A stretch of 64,000 bases of DNA from Baylisascaris procyonis. Lineage: Eukaryota > Nematoda > Chromadorea > Rhabditida > Ascarididae. Shown here piece after piece: positions 12,440 to 25,579 of the stretch. Both the position numbers and the translations under genes were made by a program. Numbering within the stretch: position 1 is the first letter of the stretch; each line of letters opens with the position of its first letter. The notes below the pieces were generated by a model. It saw only the letters and a program-made list of their open reading frames with translations. It was not told the DNA's origin and ran no database searches. The DNA lies in assembly GCA_037389465.1 (NCBI GenBank), contig JAZARR010000230.1, positions 4,141,501 to 4,205,500 of the forward strand, in the 5' to 3' direction.

Positions 12440-14884
12440 TGGGAAATTAGCTATAGCTTAATTTAAGTAGAAGACAATGGTGGCATAGTCGGAAATTATA
12501 TTGGTGCACTACGATATGAGTGCACATACTGAAGGTCAGAAGATTACTTAGCAGTTATAGTGATATTCATAAATGGTATTATGTTTACATTTTTCGCCCT
12601 ATATGGCTTCATTTAGCTGGCTACCCACATTTGATACTTTTTCATAACAACGTATGTGGCTAAGCATAGCTACAATGCCGTCTTGTTCTACTGAAATTCA
12701 TTTACATATTCTTAGAAATTATGCCTCCCTTTTATTCATTCCGATATCGCAGTAGAATGTCATCTTCATAATATCGATGAAAATAGCCGATAACAGTCTC
12801 AGATAGAATTCAGAAAGGTGCCTATGAGGATTGTGAACTACGTTTGAGCTCATTATATCTTTGAGTTGGTATATTGGAAAAGGAAAACTTGTTGAAATTT
12901 TTTCATTCAAAAGCTGTCATCTTCATTACAGAGAGTTTATGATATATTCTTTGATTTTTGCTGCGAGAATGTTAGAATAAAACGATATCTCAATATGTTG
13001 AATTTTTCTCCGTTTTATAGAATATTCATTAAACGCATATAGAATCACTGTGGAAAATGGAATAATTGATAGCGAAAGGGGGATTTATAAGTAGGGAGCG
13101 ATTGTGTTATAGAAGAGTCGCAGTGACGCTGAACTCTGGTTGCTGGAAGCTATGGAAGCTCAGTGTGCGCGTATGTTAGATTATAAATTGCACAAAGATA
13201 AGGAAGGTTTGGCGAGATTCTCGAAACAGGAGAGCTCAACTATGAAAACTCTGAACAAACTCCGTGAGAGAGGCGTTAAGGTAAATGTTTTTTATTTTAA
13301 TTCATTTTGTATCCAATCGCTTTTGATGGTTTCTTTATTTAGACGGGTTGAAGTTTATAAGTCAAAGAAAGTATCTCATTAATACTTATTTTAGTAGTGG
13401 ATTTTAGTAAAGGACTCACTTTCGCACATCACTATGCATCTGATTAGCAGAACTGAGAACAGGCTAAGGAATTGCGAGGGTACATTCATAGGGTGCCCCC
13501 ATAAAAACCGAGACAGCGCTTCATATTTGTTCTTGATAAAGGTACGATCAATGAGGCACACGGAAGTTTAGTTTGCAGGTGGAATCCGAATCTGAAGTAT
13601 CAGGGCTGTTGACTTGACGCCAGACCAGTAGGGCCACTGCAATCGTCTTTAACCGTAGTTATATATAGGTTGAGCTGGGCATGCCATACGAGATGTGGGA
13701 CAAGCCGAGTGCAGAAGTCGCATCCCTAAAGCAACAGTGCGAACTGATTCTGGAGCACTATGAAGATGACCTTGAGCGTTGGTTTTTTTCAACGAACACA
13801 GTTCCACTTCAGGTATCCCATTGGGTCGAATATCTTCTTTGTTGGCCGAACTTGACGAGTATTTCAACGCGAATCATGCTGATATTGTTTCGAGAGGGGG
13901 AGGGAGGGAATAGTTTTGACTGTGATATTAAAGGAAAGCTGGTGAAAAAAAAATGGGAGGAAGGCATTTAATGAATGGGGCAGAGAAAAACTGTTTTAGG
14001 GATTTTTTTGATGAGAGGAGAAAAAATTTCGGAGGAATATACTCGAATCTTGAAATAAGTTTACTTTCTATCGGATGGTGTCCAAGCGAAAATAGGCTTC
14101 AATCTCATGGTCATTCAAAAAAACTAAATTCATGCCCTCATGTTTTTTTTTGCTTTTTCAAACTTTTTGAAATTCATAAACTTTGTTATTTTAAGGTTCC
14201 CTTGTTTTTTTTGTTTTTTTTTTTTTTTTGCTGATTTTGATCTTATATGACAATATCGATTAATTCATAATAATGGTTGGATGAATTTTTGTTTTTAGGC
14301 TATAGGTGAAAAATTGTCATTGAAAAGAAATTGTTTTCTCCTCTCACGAGCGGAACTTGAAAGAACTACTCAGTGACAAAATAAAAAACGATTGGTGCGA
14401 ACTAATTCATAGCGTTAATGCCAGTAAAGCTTTTTAATTCAATATGTATTGTCATTTCTTCCTAAGATCATCGGCCCATTAGCCACGAAATGTTGTACTC
14501 ACATTAAATTGCCAAGAGATCAATCAAAGGATATTTTTTATCTGGGGATGGGTGAAAGAGAGAGGAAAAGAAAACCGATTCTTGTTTTAGAGCGTTTCTT
14601 CATTATGTTGGCCATCAAACAAAAAGCCATTTTGGGGAATTTCGAATGGTTCGGTTAATGCTCAACGGCAAAGAAAACCTCTGATACTCGAGCAGTTCAA
14701 TGACCATTTATAGATCGCTATACCATTCCTTTATCTGGCATATATGCAAAATGCAAAGGTTTAGATGTGATATACACATTGTTTTTTAACTAAGGATTAT
14801 TTATTTCAGAAGTATTTATGTGAGGATCGAGTGTTAAGAGAAGGCGATTTATCGTGCATTCGTGACGTCCACATTGAACTATGA
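12133..14884 (+). CDS. Canopy family ER protein (CNPY3/4-like)
   Basis: Canopy proteins are saposin-like ER residents; CNPY3 and CNPY4 are co-chaperones for surface receptor folding in vertebrates. Four exons join in phase: 12133-12306, 13113-13280, 13669-13812 and 14810-14884, for 186 residues. The N-terminus has a signal peptide (MPLKTFSLLFVCF, cut near FCDQ). Then follow the family cysteines in LPTRCEACVLFAKE, QCARMLDYKLHK, GMPYEMW, AEVASLKQQCELILEHYEDDLE, and KYLCEDRVLREGDLSC. The chain ends HIEL, a known KDEL-type ER-retrieval variant (as at the end of human CES1). Vertebrate CNPY3 is longer, with a basic tail missing here. The start may be 12133 or 12148; both lie within the last MED31 exon, so the two frames overlap. 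A shared acceptor at 12095 could serve both transcripts. Confidence 0.9.
12400..12437. repeat. (TA)n microsatellite in canopy intron 1
   Basis: About 19 TA units directly after canopy exon 1. Confidence 0.95.
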
Positions 14885-14899
14885 TCTCCGATTGGCTGT

Positions 14900-17800
14900 C
14901 TTACATTGTTCCATCGTATTGCATCTTTGGCATTAATACGTTGTTCATGACTACTATGAGGTGATGTAATTAATAAAAAGTATAGTTGTTGAGCGTAAAG
15001 ACTAGAGAACACTAAAAGCCTCATCACACCAGCAGCAATGAAATGAAATTACAAACAAAAAAATCTCCAGATCTAGCCAAAGTCTTGAATTCATGTCGCT
15101 TCTTAAACAAATTCGTTCTTTTCAATTGTTTCATGATTGATTTTTTTAATCGTTCGAGTTATTGCAATGAGAATAATTAGAGCGTTATTTACTTACATTG
15201 ATTTATTAGCCGAATATGCTTGCTTTCTCTTAGAATATTTAAATGAGTCGGTTTATTTTGGCGAAATTTTTCAGCCGAATAATTGTTTGGTATTTATACG
15301 ATTTCAATGAATTCGTTGTTATGCAAAATTGTTGAAGTAATGCTGAATCGACTATCAATGACATCCTATTTCATAACCTATGCAGTATAACATTAAATGA
15401 GTTCTCTTAATGCGTGGTAATGAATGCTAATCCCTGAAATGGTGTAACATAATGCATCAGTACATAATATTTAAGGCCTCTAGGTTGCCTATTGAACGTT
15501 CTCATTGGAAATTTAGCGAGGGTGGTGCCGCGTTATAATTGAGCCGGGCAATGAGTGTTTTTGAGTATGGGGTTGGCTTGTGCGCTATCGGCGAATGGTT
15601 TATTCAATGTTACTGGCGTTGTTATTATCCACACAGTAATGTATGCCGCTCAAACACTGAACTGGTTTCGACGCTCTCAAGCCAACGTTCATATATGCAC
15701 CCAAACAAGAGGTGACTAGCAATTGCGTTGAAAACTCTCCAATAGCCAAAAAGAACTGCCAACATGTTCTGTCATCATCTATCGCCATACCTTCTATCTC
15801 CTTACTATTTGTTCCCTTTTTTCCGGTTGTCTCTTCGGCTTCCCTCTCGTCTCCGTATGAAATACATTAGTGGCGTTCGATTGCATCGTGTCGTTGACAC
15901 AGTTTAGCGTTTCTGAGCTAATTCGGCAGCCATCGTTTGCCTTTACTCTTTCATACTCCATATATTCCGGTTATATGTTATGTAAAGAGCATTACAGGAA
16001 AGCGTTAAGCAATATGCAACACAAAACAGTATTCATACACACGTCATACTTCACGTATTAGTACTCTTACAACGAAAGCATGTTTTTCGCTTTGTCCAAT
16101 TCATGTGGTTTGTGATTCGTTATGCTATTATGTGCAAAGAATGTTTTTAATGGTGATGGGTATATGTGATAGTCGGTAGTTGTCGGCAGTGGCAATTTTA
16201 TTTGCTCGAGCTTATGCTATTTAAAAGCAGTGAATGTAGACAGAGACATTCTTGAAATCCCTAAAATCTGGTTTAGTTAAGTATTCGCGATATTTCTCTA
16301 CGGCGTCATTTCTGCATGGATTTTCTGAAAGGCGAATGAGGAGTCGTTGTAATTTGATGCATCATCACAGAATGATTGCGCTTCAAATAGCGTTGTCAAG
16401 AACTGCTGCCTTCGATGAATCTCGTTCCGTTGGAAGGCATCTGCTCCAGCCACTGAATGAATACCTCGGGCCTCATATCCGAAGGAAAGAATCTGATCTC
16501 ACCTCTGAAGGAAGGAATCTGAGCTCACCTACACTGAAGTTTGAAATCACTTGGAGGAGTCGACGAATGAAATGCTAGAGAAAATCAAATACGCTACATT
16601 CATACATGAATCTAACAGTTTCTATAGTCTTTAAGTGCTCTATGTTGGAATAACGCTGCAATATACTAATCACTTAGCTTTAATAACATAATGAAAGAAG
16701 TGGGATTCATCTGTGAATAAATGCAAATTTCAATTAAAATAAATTCAATGATTTCACAGGAAGTAATACAGTGGTTACAATAAAATCCGGAAGTATATTC
16801 GCTTAGACATCAGGAACTTTAGCTTCACTCATGAACTACAGTAATTCATCTCCTCAGTTAATATAACAATTTTGGGAGAAATGTGTTGTAATTTAAAAAT
16901 GCCTAAATTGGTTTAAATTACTTAGATGGGAACCTAGCCGATTTTATAGCTTACTTCGATGTTCACTACACTTCATGCACGTATCATTGCTGAACATCGT
17001 TTTGTTCAGCTATAAAATGAAAAGCAACAGAGGTAGTCCCTCTTTTCATGGCACAACAATCCAGTTTCACTTAGAGAGTTAGCTGAGGAACGCTATTTGA
17101 TGGTTTAAAGCGAAATCCGAAAGCAGTACGATAGTTGTTTTCATCGACTTCACTCCGTATAGTGTTGACACAACGTTTTCATCATTTCGTAGTCGTCTAA
17201 GATGACTCAGAAAACAAAACCCGTACTCATCCTCTCTGCAATCATATAGTATTCGGATGCATTTACACAATGCATTAAAAAAGACTCGAAGGAAACACAC
17301 AATTGTTCTTAAAAGGGTTCAGGTTCTTAAACAGAACTTGAAGAAGCTGTTGTTGATGTCTACGATTGGCTTCTAGGTTGGTTCTCACATATATAGATTC
17401 AAACATGTACCATCATTTAGTGAGAAGATTCTCCCCTCAATTTGATTCTATAATTAAAAGTGAAACAGTTTTGAACTCAATGTTCAGCGGATGCTTCTAA
17501 GCTGAACGCACTTTATTAAGAGAAAACACTTAAAAAGAGATTCAATTTTGCGTCATAAAATGAATAAGTAGAACTTTCTAGATTGAAACAAATTAAAGGA
17601 AATATGAATGAGATTCTGGGGAATGCTTACGAATAGCTGCAAATTACTCCATTTTTTTGAATGATCCACACAGACTGCTGTAATTGTCGACCTCGAAACG
17701 TTGTTTAAATAATTATTGGACATTACACTCGCTTCGATTACTGTTGAAATGAATGAATGTCTATCGAAACGAATTAGAGAAATCATTCAATGAACCGGTT

Positions 17801-18040
17801 AGAGACACATTTCGTTTAACGAGGAAAACTTTTGAAAATGGTTCAGAAGTAATCACTGTACCAATTCTTGTGTTTAATTGTAGTGATTTTTCGACCATTG
17901 AAATTGAAAATGAAGAAAATTTTGCACAATTTGCTTTGGGCAAGTTCAGTGGACTGTTCGCTTTGCAGTGATTATCCGATGATTCAAAGGGGATTATTGG
18001 GAGAAGAGGAATCGTTTTCTTTGTCAGCTACACTATTTAT
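14900..18040. other. No supported gene; AT-rich
   Basis: No recognisable coding exon. A 108-codon open frame at 16252-16578 (+) contains a short internal duplication (GAAGGAA...AATCTGA.CTCACCT repeated near 16482 and 16510), but its sequence matches no family I know and its length is near chance. Confidence 0.45.
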
Positions 18041-18041
18041 A

Positions 18042-18044
<3 letters not shown>

Positions 18045-18099
<55 letters not shown>
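18045..18099. repeat. (TA)n microsatellite at 3' side of a LINE fragment
   Basis: About 27 TA units. It lies 34 bases beyond the stop codon of the reverse-transcriptase fragment at 18133-18775, on that element's downstream side. Confidence 0.95.
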
Positions 18100-18101
<2 letters not shown>

Positions 18102-18119
18102 TGGACTGAGCCGTTGAAG

Positions 18120-18785
18120 TCAACGGATCTCATCACCGGTGAACGCGCATGTGTGAGACGAGTCCAATTCGAGATAAGCACGTCTTGTTGCACCTATCGC
18201 AGATAAACCGTACTCCTTGATCCGGCCCACTTGTGCCCAATAGTCGTCTCGATCTTTTCTCTTCCAGTGCTTGAACTCGACATCTCTCAAATCGTGCAGT
18301 CCCCTCGCGGCATGCTCTCCTCCACAGCTGTCTGTCATGTACTATGTCATCCTTCAGCTCCATTTGACACGCTTTCAGCGTTGCCTTGACTCTATCCTTG
18401 TATCGAAGCAGCGGACGCCCTCGTTTCCGTTCCCCAGAGGCGAGTTGTCCGTAAAGTAGTTGCTTGGGGATGCGGTTGTCCGGCATTCTGATGACATGCC
18501 CAACCCAACGTAGTTGGGATGAGATGATGTATGCTTCGATACCAGTTATCTTGCACCTTTTCAGCACTTCAGGTGCTCCTTATTTTGTCTTGCCAGCTGA
18601 TATTTGCAGTTTTGCGTAAACATCGCATATGAAACTGATCCAGTCTCTTGATGCCTTTTCGATATAGCGTCCAGGTTTCGGAACCGTAGAGAAGCGTTGT
18701 TAGCACGACTGCACGGTATACCGCAACCTTAGTACTCAGTTTCACTTCATGTCTGCTCCAGAGACGTTTGTACAATTTGCCAAAT
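18120..18785 (-). mobile_element. 3' end of a non-LTR retrotransposon, frameshifted
   Basis: On the minus strand this encodes the C-terminal part of a LINE ORF2. The upstream block has the thumb-region motifs [20 protein letters not shown] and QFHMRCLR. The downstream block has SQLRWVGHVIRMPDNRIPKQ, GERKRGRPLLRYKD and a terminal classical zinc finger, CDRCNKTC...SHMRVH (C-x2-C-x12-H-x3-H). The two blocks are in different frames because of one extra base near 18573-18580, so the copy is dead or decaying. Most of the reverse transcriptase is absent. The fragment is bracketed by (TA)n tracts at both ends. The family resembles RTE/jockey-like LINEs with C-terminal zinc fingers; I cannot fix the clade from this tail. 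Confidence 0.88.
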
Positions 18786-18786
18786 G

Positions 18787-18790
<4 letters not shown>

Positions 18791-18833
<43 letters not shown>
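18791..18833. repeat. (TA)n microsatellite at 5' side of the LINE fragment
   Basis: About 21 AT units abut the truncated 5' end of the minus-strand LINE fragment and separate it from the hairpin at 18845-18910. Confidence 0.95.
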
Positions 18834-18836
<3 letters not shown>

Positions 18837-18844
18837 TCACCTGC

Positions 18845-18910
18845 TTGTCAACAAGTCCTTCTCGACTTAAAGAAAGTAACTTTTTCAAGTCGAGAAGGAC
18901 TTGTTGACAA
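18845..18910. repeat. Perfect 24-bp inverted repeat (hairpin)
   Basis: The arm TTGTCAACAAGTCCTTCTCG continuing to CTT (18845-18868) is followed, after an 18-base spacer, by its exact reverse complement at 18887-18910. The spacer ends are also partly complementary (AAGAA with TTTTT, one G-T). A transcript from either strand would fold into a 66-nt hairpin of small-RNA-precursor size. No protein-coding frame explains it. It may be a foldback element, a LINE-insertion by-product or a small RNA gene. Confidence 0.9.
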
Positions 18911-19513
18911 ACAGCTAAACAGAAAGCCTGAACACATTCCTTTTCTTGCTGAAAATATTAGTGGGTGGTCAACATTGAATCATATGCCAACTTCGCCATT
19001 CGCTGGTTGTGTCGATGCGCCCCAATAAAGGATGATCTCAAAAGATCAAAGACAATCTTCAGTATATTTCTGCAATATTTGTGTGAATCCTTATGGTCTA
19101 AGCTAGATCAAAAGGTTAAAGTGGGTCGATGCGCTTCATTTCCGGCTTGTTTCTGCCAATCATATCATATCACGGCTAAAACGTCAATGATCGCATGTTA
19201 ATTGCATCCCACAATGGAGGTGCGGAAACGACATTTTTCAGCTTTAAGCGATGGAAATTCGTCCGCCTTCTTCTCCTCCTCCACTCCCCCTCCCGTCTCC
19301 CACATCCTAGTCCTTACATGTTCCTGTTTTCGTGCTCAGTCTTTGTCGTTAGCATTAGTTTATGACCCTAATCTTTATAGATCTCTCTCATTGAATGTGG
19401 GTGGCATTGTGCTGTCACACAACACTATAAAACACCTGAGAATATCACTTCAAATAGAAATTTGCATAATAACTGAGATAAAGAGCAAAGGCTGAGGTAG
19501 TACACCGGAAGCA

Positions 19514-22452
19514 TCATCGATTGAGTTGATTCAGTTGGCCAGGCAGTAAACCAACCGCGGCGAGCCCACCTGGCCCCAGCAACGCCGCGTATCGTTTCCA
19601 TACCATTTCCATATTGTTTGTTGCCCTGAAAGGTTGCATACATTTCTTCCTACTCTTTAAAAAAATCCACTCGATAGGAAAATGGTTGTCTTTTAGGCGA
19701 AAGAAGTGCCGCTATAGCTGACACTCCTGACTCCTGCTTAGAAGAAATATGGAAAAGGAATGAAAAATTTGTTGTTATAGGTTGGAAACTTGAGTACAAA
19801 AATTATAACACGAAAAATTCTTTTTTGAGATCTTTAGAACCGAAAACCTTTCAAAAACTCCAAAAAATTTCCTCTTGTGTTTTTTTTTCATACTGTTTTT
19901 TTTTATTCTATCTGACGAATATCGCGTAAAATAAAGCGTCATACATTTTGTTTTGAGAACGATGAATTCACCAAATTTCTTTTTTTTTCAAATATAATAT
20001 AATGAAGCAATGCTGATAATAAATACTTATTTATGAAAGCAAAAATAATTTTCGGTGTGGAAGAATAAAAATTCAGAGGAAAAGATATAGCCATCTAATC
20101 AAATGTATGAATTTACATCATTATCAAATTTCCGATTGAAATCAGAAGTGAAATTGTTTGCACCTGTTTGGTCGTCCTTCTCGTAGTGTCCAATTGCGAA
20201 CTTTCGCATTATTTTTTAGATGACTTAAGAGTAGTTTAGCTTTAGTGAGTTGATTCTCATCACTCAGTTGATCCCATTTGAAATATTCCATCGTCGCCTC
20301 CACCACTAATCGAATCTGAAAATTTTGAATAATCTTATAATTAAGTATTTGCAAATTTCACGAAATTAGTGAAAATAATGCAATGTTTTGCATGATCGGA
20401 ATGAACGAATTCTTGTAGCTAAACATTTAACAGCTAAATTAAATCAAAACCAGAGAAAGCATTTTATAGCGGTATATTTCAAATGAGTTTCGATTTCCAG
20501 TATTAATTTTTCGATTGCATTTGTTCAATTGCAACTCGCTCGACGATCCGATTACACAACGAGTGCATCACTTCGATGTGGAGCACAAACTCTTCAGTTT
20601 ACAATACTTGCATAAACCAGTTTTGGGCTCATATCTATAAAAGAGTTTGATAACGAGGATACTGTAGTTACAAAATTATTTCATACAGTAATTTAAAATC
20701 AACTGCTTTTTTTCTATTTCTCGAATAATATTCACAACTTACTTTAGGCAATTGTCTTGACAGTAGATGTGCAGCAGTTTCACCATGAAATGTTCGTAAT
20801 GAGATTTGCACGTTACGAAGTTCATCATCTGTCACCGATTCACGTAGTATCTGCCAGGCGAATACCTGAAAATTATTCGATTCGAACTTACATCCCACAA
20901 TCAAACAAATATCCTTATTTGTACAATTGTTAAAGTTTCTTGATATAATTTTATGGATGAGAAAACTCAAAAACGATATTAACGCACATGAAAATATTAT
21001 CTTCAATTGGACAATCTAACGAATCCTTTAAGAATTCGACAATATCAGCATCATATGAGAGGGCGATTCGTTTCCCCGGCAACTTTTACATCACAATGAT
21101 TTTCGTTGGCTCTCTTTAAAAGAAAAAGAAAACTGATATTCGTCCGGTGAGCGAAACAATCATCGAATGAGTTTTTTGTTATAGTCAAGTATATATAAAT
21201 ATTGCCTAATCATTAATCGAACAGCTAAATGGCAGCCATTTAATGTTACGCGATTGCAACATTAATGCAAAATACGTTATCTATAGCATTTGTAAATTTG
21301 GTTGAAATGAAGCAATGAACATTATGCAAATATTACATCCTCAAAGCTCAACTCATTTTATGTAAATATGGTGCATTTAAATAATTGCACACATTATTTT
21401 CGAATATTTTATGTGCTTAGATAGTGAATTTACATACTAGAATTCTAAATGATCGATTGTGGTAAACGATGAGTCACATATATCGCTAACAATGAAAGGA
21501 ATTTAATGGTGTGATAGTTGAACATAACAATCAGAGCTAGTAATCGAAACAGCTGAAAACCAGTTCACACCTCATACCAATCAATAAAATCATCAAGTCA
21601 CATTTCATCATAGAAGAAAAGCAAACAATTTGTAAAATAAACCAACTATACAAGGTTGAACGCATAAAAAAAAAAGAGAATGCAACTATTGCTGATGGAA
21701 ACCGGTTACATTGCTGCCACAACAAACATCGCTCAATTTAGCATTGAAGGCAACAAAAACGCTTGAAAAAAATCACTCTATGAGGACAGAAAAAATTCGG
21801 TCGCTTAAAAAAAAATTTCGCTAAATCAGGGCAAATTCTATTGCTGAGAGAAAAAAAAAAAATTATCACATCAGCGAACCATGAAATTCCATTAATTATT
21901 TTTGTGGAATTTTTTTTATTATGAAGAGAAATCTTCTAATTACCGGTCACTTTATATAACTATTAACGTTTCGAAGCGTTATATTTTTGGTTTCATTCTC
22001 AGTGATAACTACTTAGTAATTTTATTTGAGAAAATCAATCCCCAATGTGAAAATTCTTCGTTTAGAGGAATGACGAATATGACAATTCGTTTAGAGAAAT
22101 TGTTTTGAGGAGAACTTTGTAGTACATTTTGTTTATGCGTAATCAATGACAATATGTGGAATTCGCGTTGCGCAAACAAATAAAGCTTCTACAACAGCAA
22201 TATAACCTCTCAACTTCTTTCTTTCAAACAAGTAGAACAAGGGCAAATTCTAGAGATATTTGAACACGCAAATGACTCTCAAAACGAAATCATAATGAAA
22301 CGTCATTAATGGGCTAATATTCGAAAGCCTAAATGATCTTATGCTCAAGTTACTGATTTTACAAAATGCTTTAATCCATTTCGAAATTCATATCCGATAA
22401 CGATCACTATGAGATCACGACTACCAAGAGGATTCCTTTTTTGTCTTAGGAA

Positions 22453-22521
<69 letters not shown>

Positions 22522-25500
22522 GAAAAAATTGTGAAAACTGTGGAAATTCTATATTTTCCACTTAATATAAAGAGCAAATTTCCATTGATAACTTTTTTTG
22601 AATAAGAAAAATAGAAGCAAATATCAATTTTATGGAACGAAAAGATAGATGCCGCTCAGATATGCAAGTCTCAACGCGACAGAAAACACCAACTTTATTT
22701 AAGCGTTGCAGTAGCACTCGGACTACTCTAAAAATGGTCAAACTTCATGCATGCATTTTACTCGATATTTTATCCGTTACTTATAATGCTGAGAGATATC
22801 CATACGTATCGCAATACAACAGAAATTTAGCGATGAAATGTTTCAAAAAGTTACTCGAAGTATCAGATGACTACCTCAAAATGTACTGGATTCGAGATAT
22901 GAATGTTGCAAGTTCCAATCTAATACCTTATGTTCATTTGCGGGAGTATATGTCTGATTCATTTATGAACAATTTTAAACTTTAAAATCTAGAGCACTAG
23001 TAAATAAACGTTCTTCAAATGTAAACCTTTGGTTGTGTGCTCTGGAAACTGCGTGCCGCTTTTTCGGCTGCTCTCCTTACTGCTCCTTCTGGAAATGTAC
23101 CTTGAGTGTGCAAAATTTTCACTTCTCGTTCTTGTCCATCATCCTGAAATAATTCAATTCTATTTACATCATTAAAATCATCAAGTTCTCGAAACTCTTT
23201 TAAAATGTATGGTTTCTTGAGGAACTAAGATTGATGAAATATATTGCCACTTGGTACAGCGTACTCATGAAGTCACATAATGATCTACAGTAGTTCCGTA
23301 GCAGAGCAGTCACTCGGCAAGCGGAATGTTGCGCGTTCATATTCGTCTAAGAGCATTTCCATTGGTGATTAACAAAGATGGTTATCAGAAAATCACCAAT
23401 AAAAGAACTAGCATTAAGCAGGACTTTTGAAAGAACCAATACAATGATAAGTCTATTACGATGATTTCACATGTTAGCAATGATATAATATCGAAAATGA
23501 ATAAATAACATGACGAGTACGAATTCTCTTTGAAATATATTCCCATTAATTTGGAACCGAAGAGGAAATTTCCTCAAAATATATGAGCCAACCAATGAAT
23601 ATGTCAACAATAAGTAAGTTTAAGTAAATATATGCCAATGAATACAATCAGCTAACCATAATGCGAGCCCATTATTGAATGCATTACAATGAACACAGCA
23701 ATACAACTCTTACTACTTCTTTTACTATATTTGTAAATAAATATCGCTATAGAATGATTTGATTCTCATGTTGCATAACATCTCTTGATAATTTCCACTT
23801 TCTTTATTACCTTAGTTCTTTTACCGATTACGGAACGATGATCGAGTGAGGAGTGCATTCGTTTAATTCAAAATCACATCGGCTTAAATATGCACATCTA
23901 CGAATGTTATTATGTTAAAGCACATCTATTAAGCGTTAATATTGTCAATAAAGGAAGTTGCTTCTCGAATATAAAATAAAAATAATAAAATAAAAATAAT
24001 AATTGCGGCAAAGATATAACTAACACCTTAGCCAAAAAAAAAAAAAAAAATTTAAGACGGAAACTGGAAAGGAAGAAATGAAGGTGCGAAATTAGGTATT
24101 GGAATTGGGAAATTGCCGATTGTCAACGCACTAAATTTGACGCTTCATCAACTGATGCAAGATTTGCGATAATTGTGCTCGTTTTTGTTGATTTCTTTTT
24201 TGAGTGACAATTTCACAACTTAGCATCAATTTCTTACTTGTAAATCAATAGTACTTTAAGGCGGTATATTAAATATAAGTTGGCTAAAACCAGAAAATGT
24301 GATGAATGTGAAGCATATGTGATGAACTTAATTAAAAAGAGAATCCATTGTGATAGGAGCTGAAATAATGTAATATGCTAAAATTTTTAGTTTCTTTTAT
24401 AATGGAAAAAGTTTTGCTTGTAATTTTATGGAAATTTATTCGATAAATGCATGAATAATAGGGTTGCAAAGAAACGATCTGTTACTATTTGAGAATAAGA
24501 GAATCAACTAGATCCCTTATAATAGATGAAGTGCGCAGTGAATCAATTTTGAGTAAATTTCGATTTATTTATCTTCATTCGTGGCGAATTTAGTATGAAT
24601 ATATGCATATGAGCTTATGATTCCATTGAAAGCATAACAGCATTATTAACTGCATCAACTTCACTTTAGACGACTATCTATGAGGCAAATGGTATATTCA
24701 TAAAAGGTATACTCAAGCGGAAATATGTGATGCGTATGTTTCAAAACCGGAAAGTATTATCGACAACAATAATCAACAAATATATGAATCGATGAACAAG
24801 ATTCACCATCGCTACCAACATAACTAACAGTCATTCAGTAAAGCGCTCACCATGAAATGCATTAACATCACATACCTTAGATATTAACACAAATGAGTTT
24901 TCCTCACTGACTCATTAAATATTCAATACGGTGATAGCGTTTATGTTGAATTTAAACGCATACCAATATCGGAAGTGTAACAGAGGCAGCGAGAGGGATG
25001 CGAGGGATAGTCAATGCACCAACAAAGGGAATACCTCTTCAATCTCTTCTTCGAAATCTTCGATTTCCTCTTCGTCGCCGTCGCTCTCCTCTTTTGTGTT
25101 GTCACCACGCGAAGACTCTGCCTTCATGTCGTCGCTTTTCTCCGAACTGCCCGAGGGCATTGAAATGGGCGGGGCCTGCTGCTCAACGGAAACCGGCGGC
25201 ACTCCATCCGAAGTCGCCGTCTTCGGAGATGTCGTTGGCGAGCTGCTGGCTACTGGTATGCTGCTCTGCGGAGCAGAAAGCGGCGGAGCGACCTGTTCGG
25301 GAAGCACCACTGCGGATGCGGGACTAGGACTCGTAAGGATGCCAAAACCGGCAGGCCGGTCTGGTGGCAACCGTGTTGCGAGAAGTTCGAGCACGAACGA
25401 GAGCTTGAGGTCGATGTCGTTGAGACGGAGATTAATACCGTTGAGTATCGACTTGGAATCGGTATCCAAGAAGGAGATCTGTGCTGCAGTCGGCATCGGG

Positions 25501-25568
25501 TGCTGCTGCGAATGCGACTGTGAGGATGAGGCCATTGCGGTGCGGCAGCCGAGGCAACGCGGCGGCAA
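19514..25568 (-). CDS. Unidentified five-exon gene, acidic N-terminal region
   Basis: I do not recognise this protein, but the gene structure is convincing. Minus-strand exons 25568-25035, 23143-23027, 20865-20743, 20315-20164 and 19625-19514 all have good GT/AG sites and agree in phase, giving about 345 residues (334 if the start is at 25535, MASSSQ). The N-terminus has a short helix ([20 protein letters not shown]), a Pro/Ser/Ala-rich linker and a Glu/Asp run ([14 protein letters not shown]). The C-terminal half is alpha-helical: [58 protein letters not shown] and [16 protein letters not shown], ending [10 protein letters not shown]. Exon 1 is markedly GC-richer than its surroundings. A role in nuclear protein-protein contacts is possible from the acidic and proline-rich make-up, but that is a guess. 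Confidence 0.7.
22456..22516. repeat. (TA)n microsatellite in an intron of the unknown gene
   Basis: About 30 TA units between the third and second exons of the minus-strand gene. A 117-codon open frame (22632-22985, +) begins 115 bases after it but looks no better than chance. Confidence 0.95.
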
Positions 25569-25579
25569 CAGCGGCAGCG

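Noticed and set aside
22632..22985. 117-codon open frame after a TA tract
   Set aside because: Length is near chance for this composition, no domain or splice context, and it lies in an intron of the minus-strand gene.
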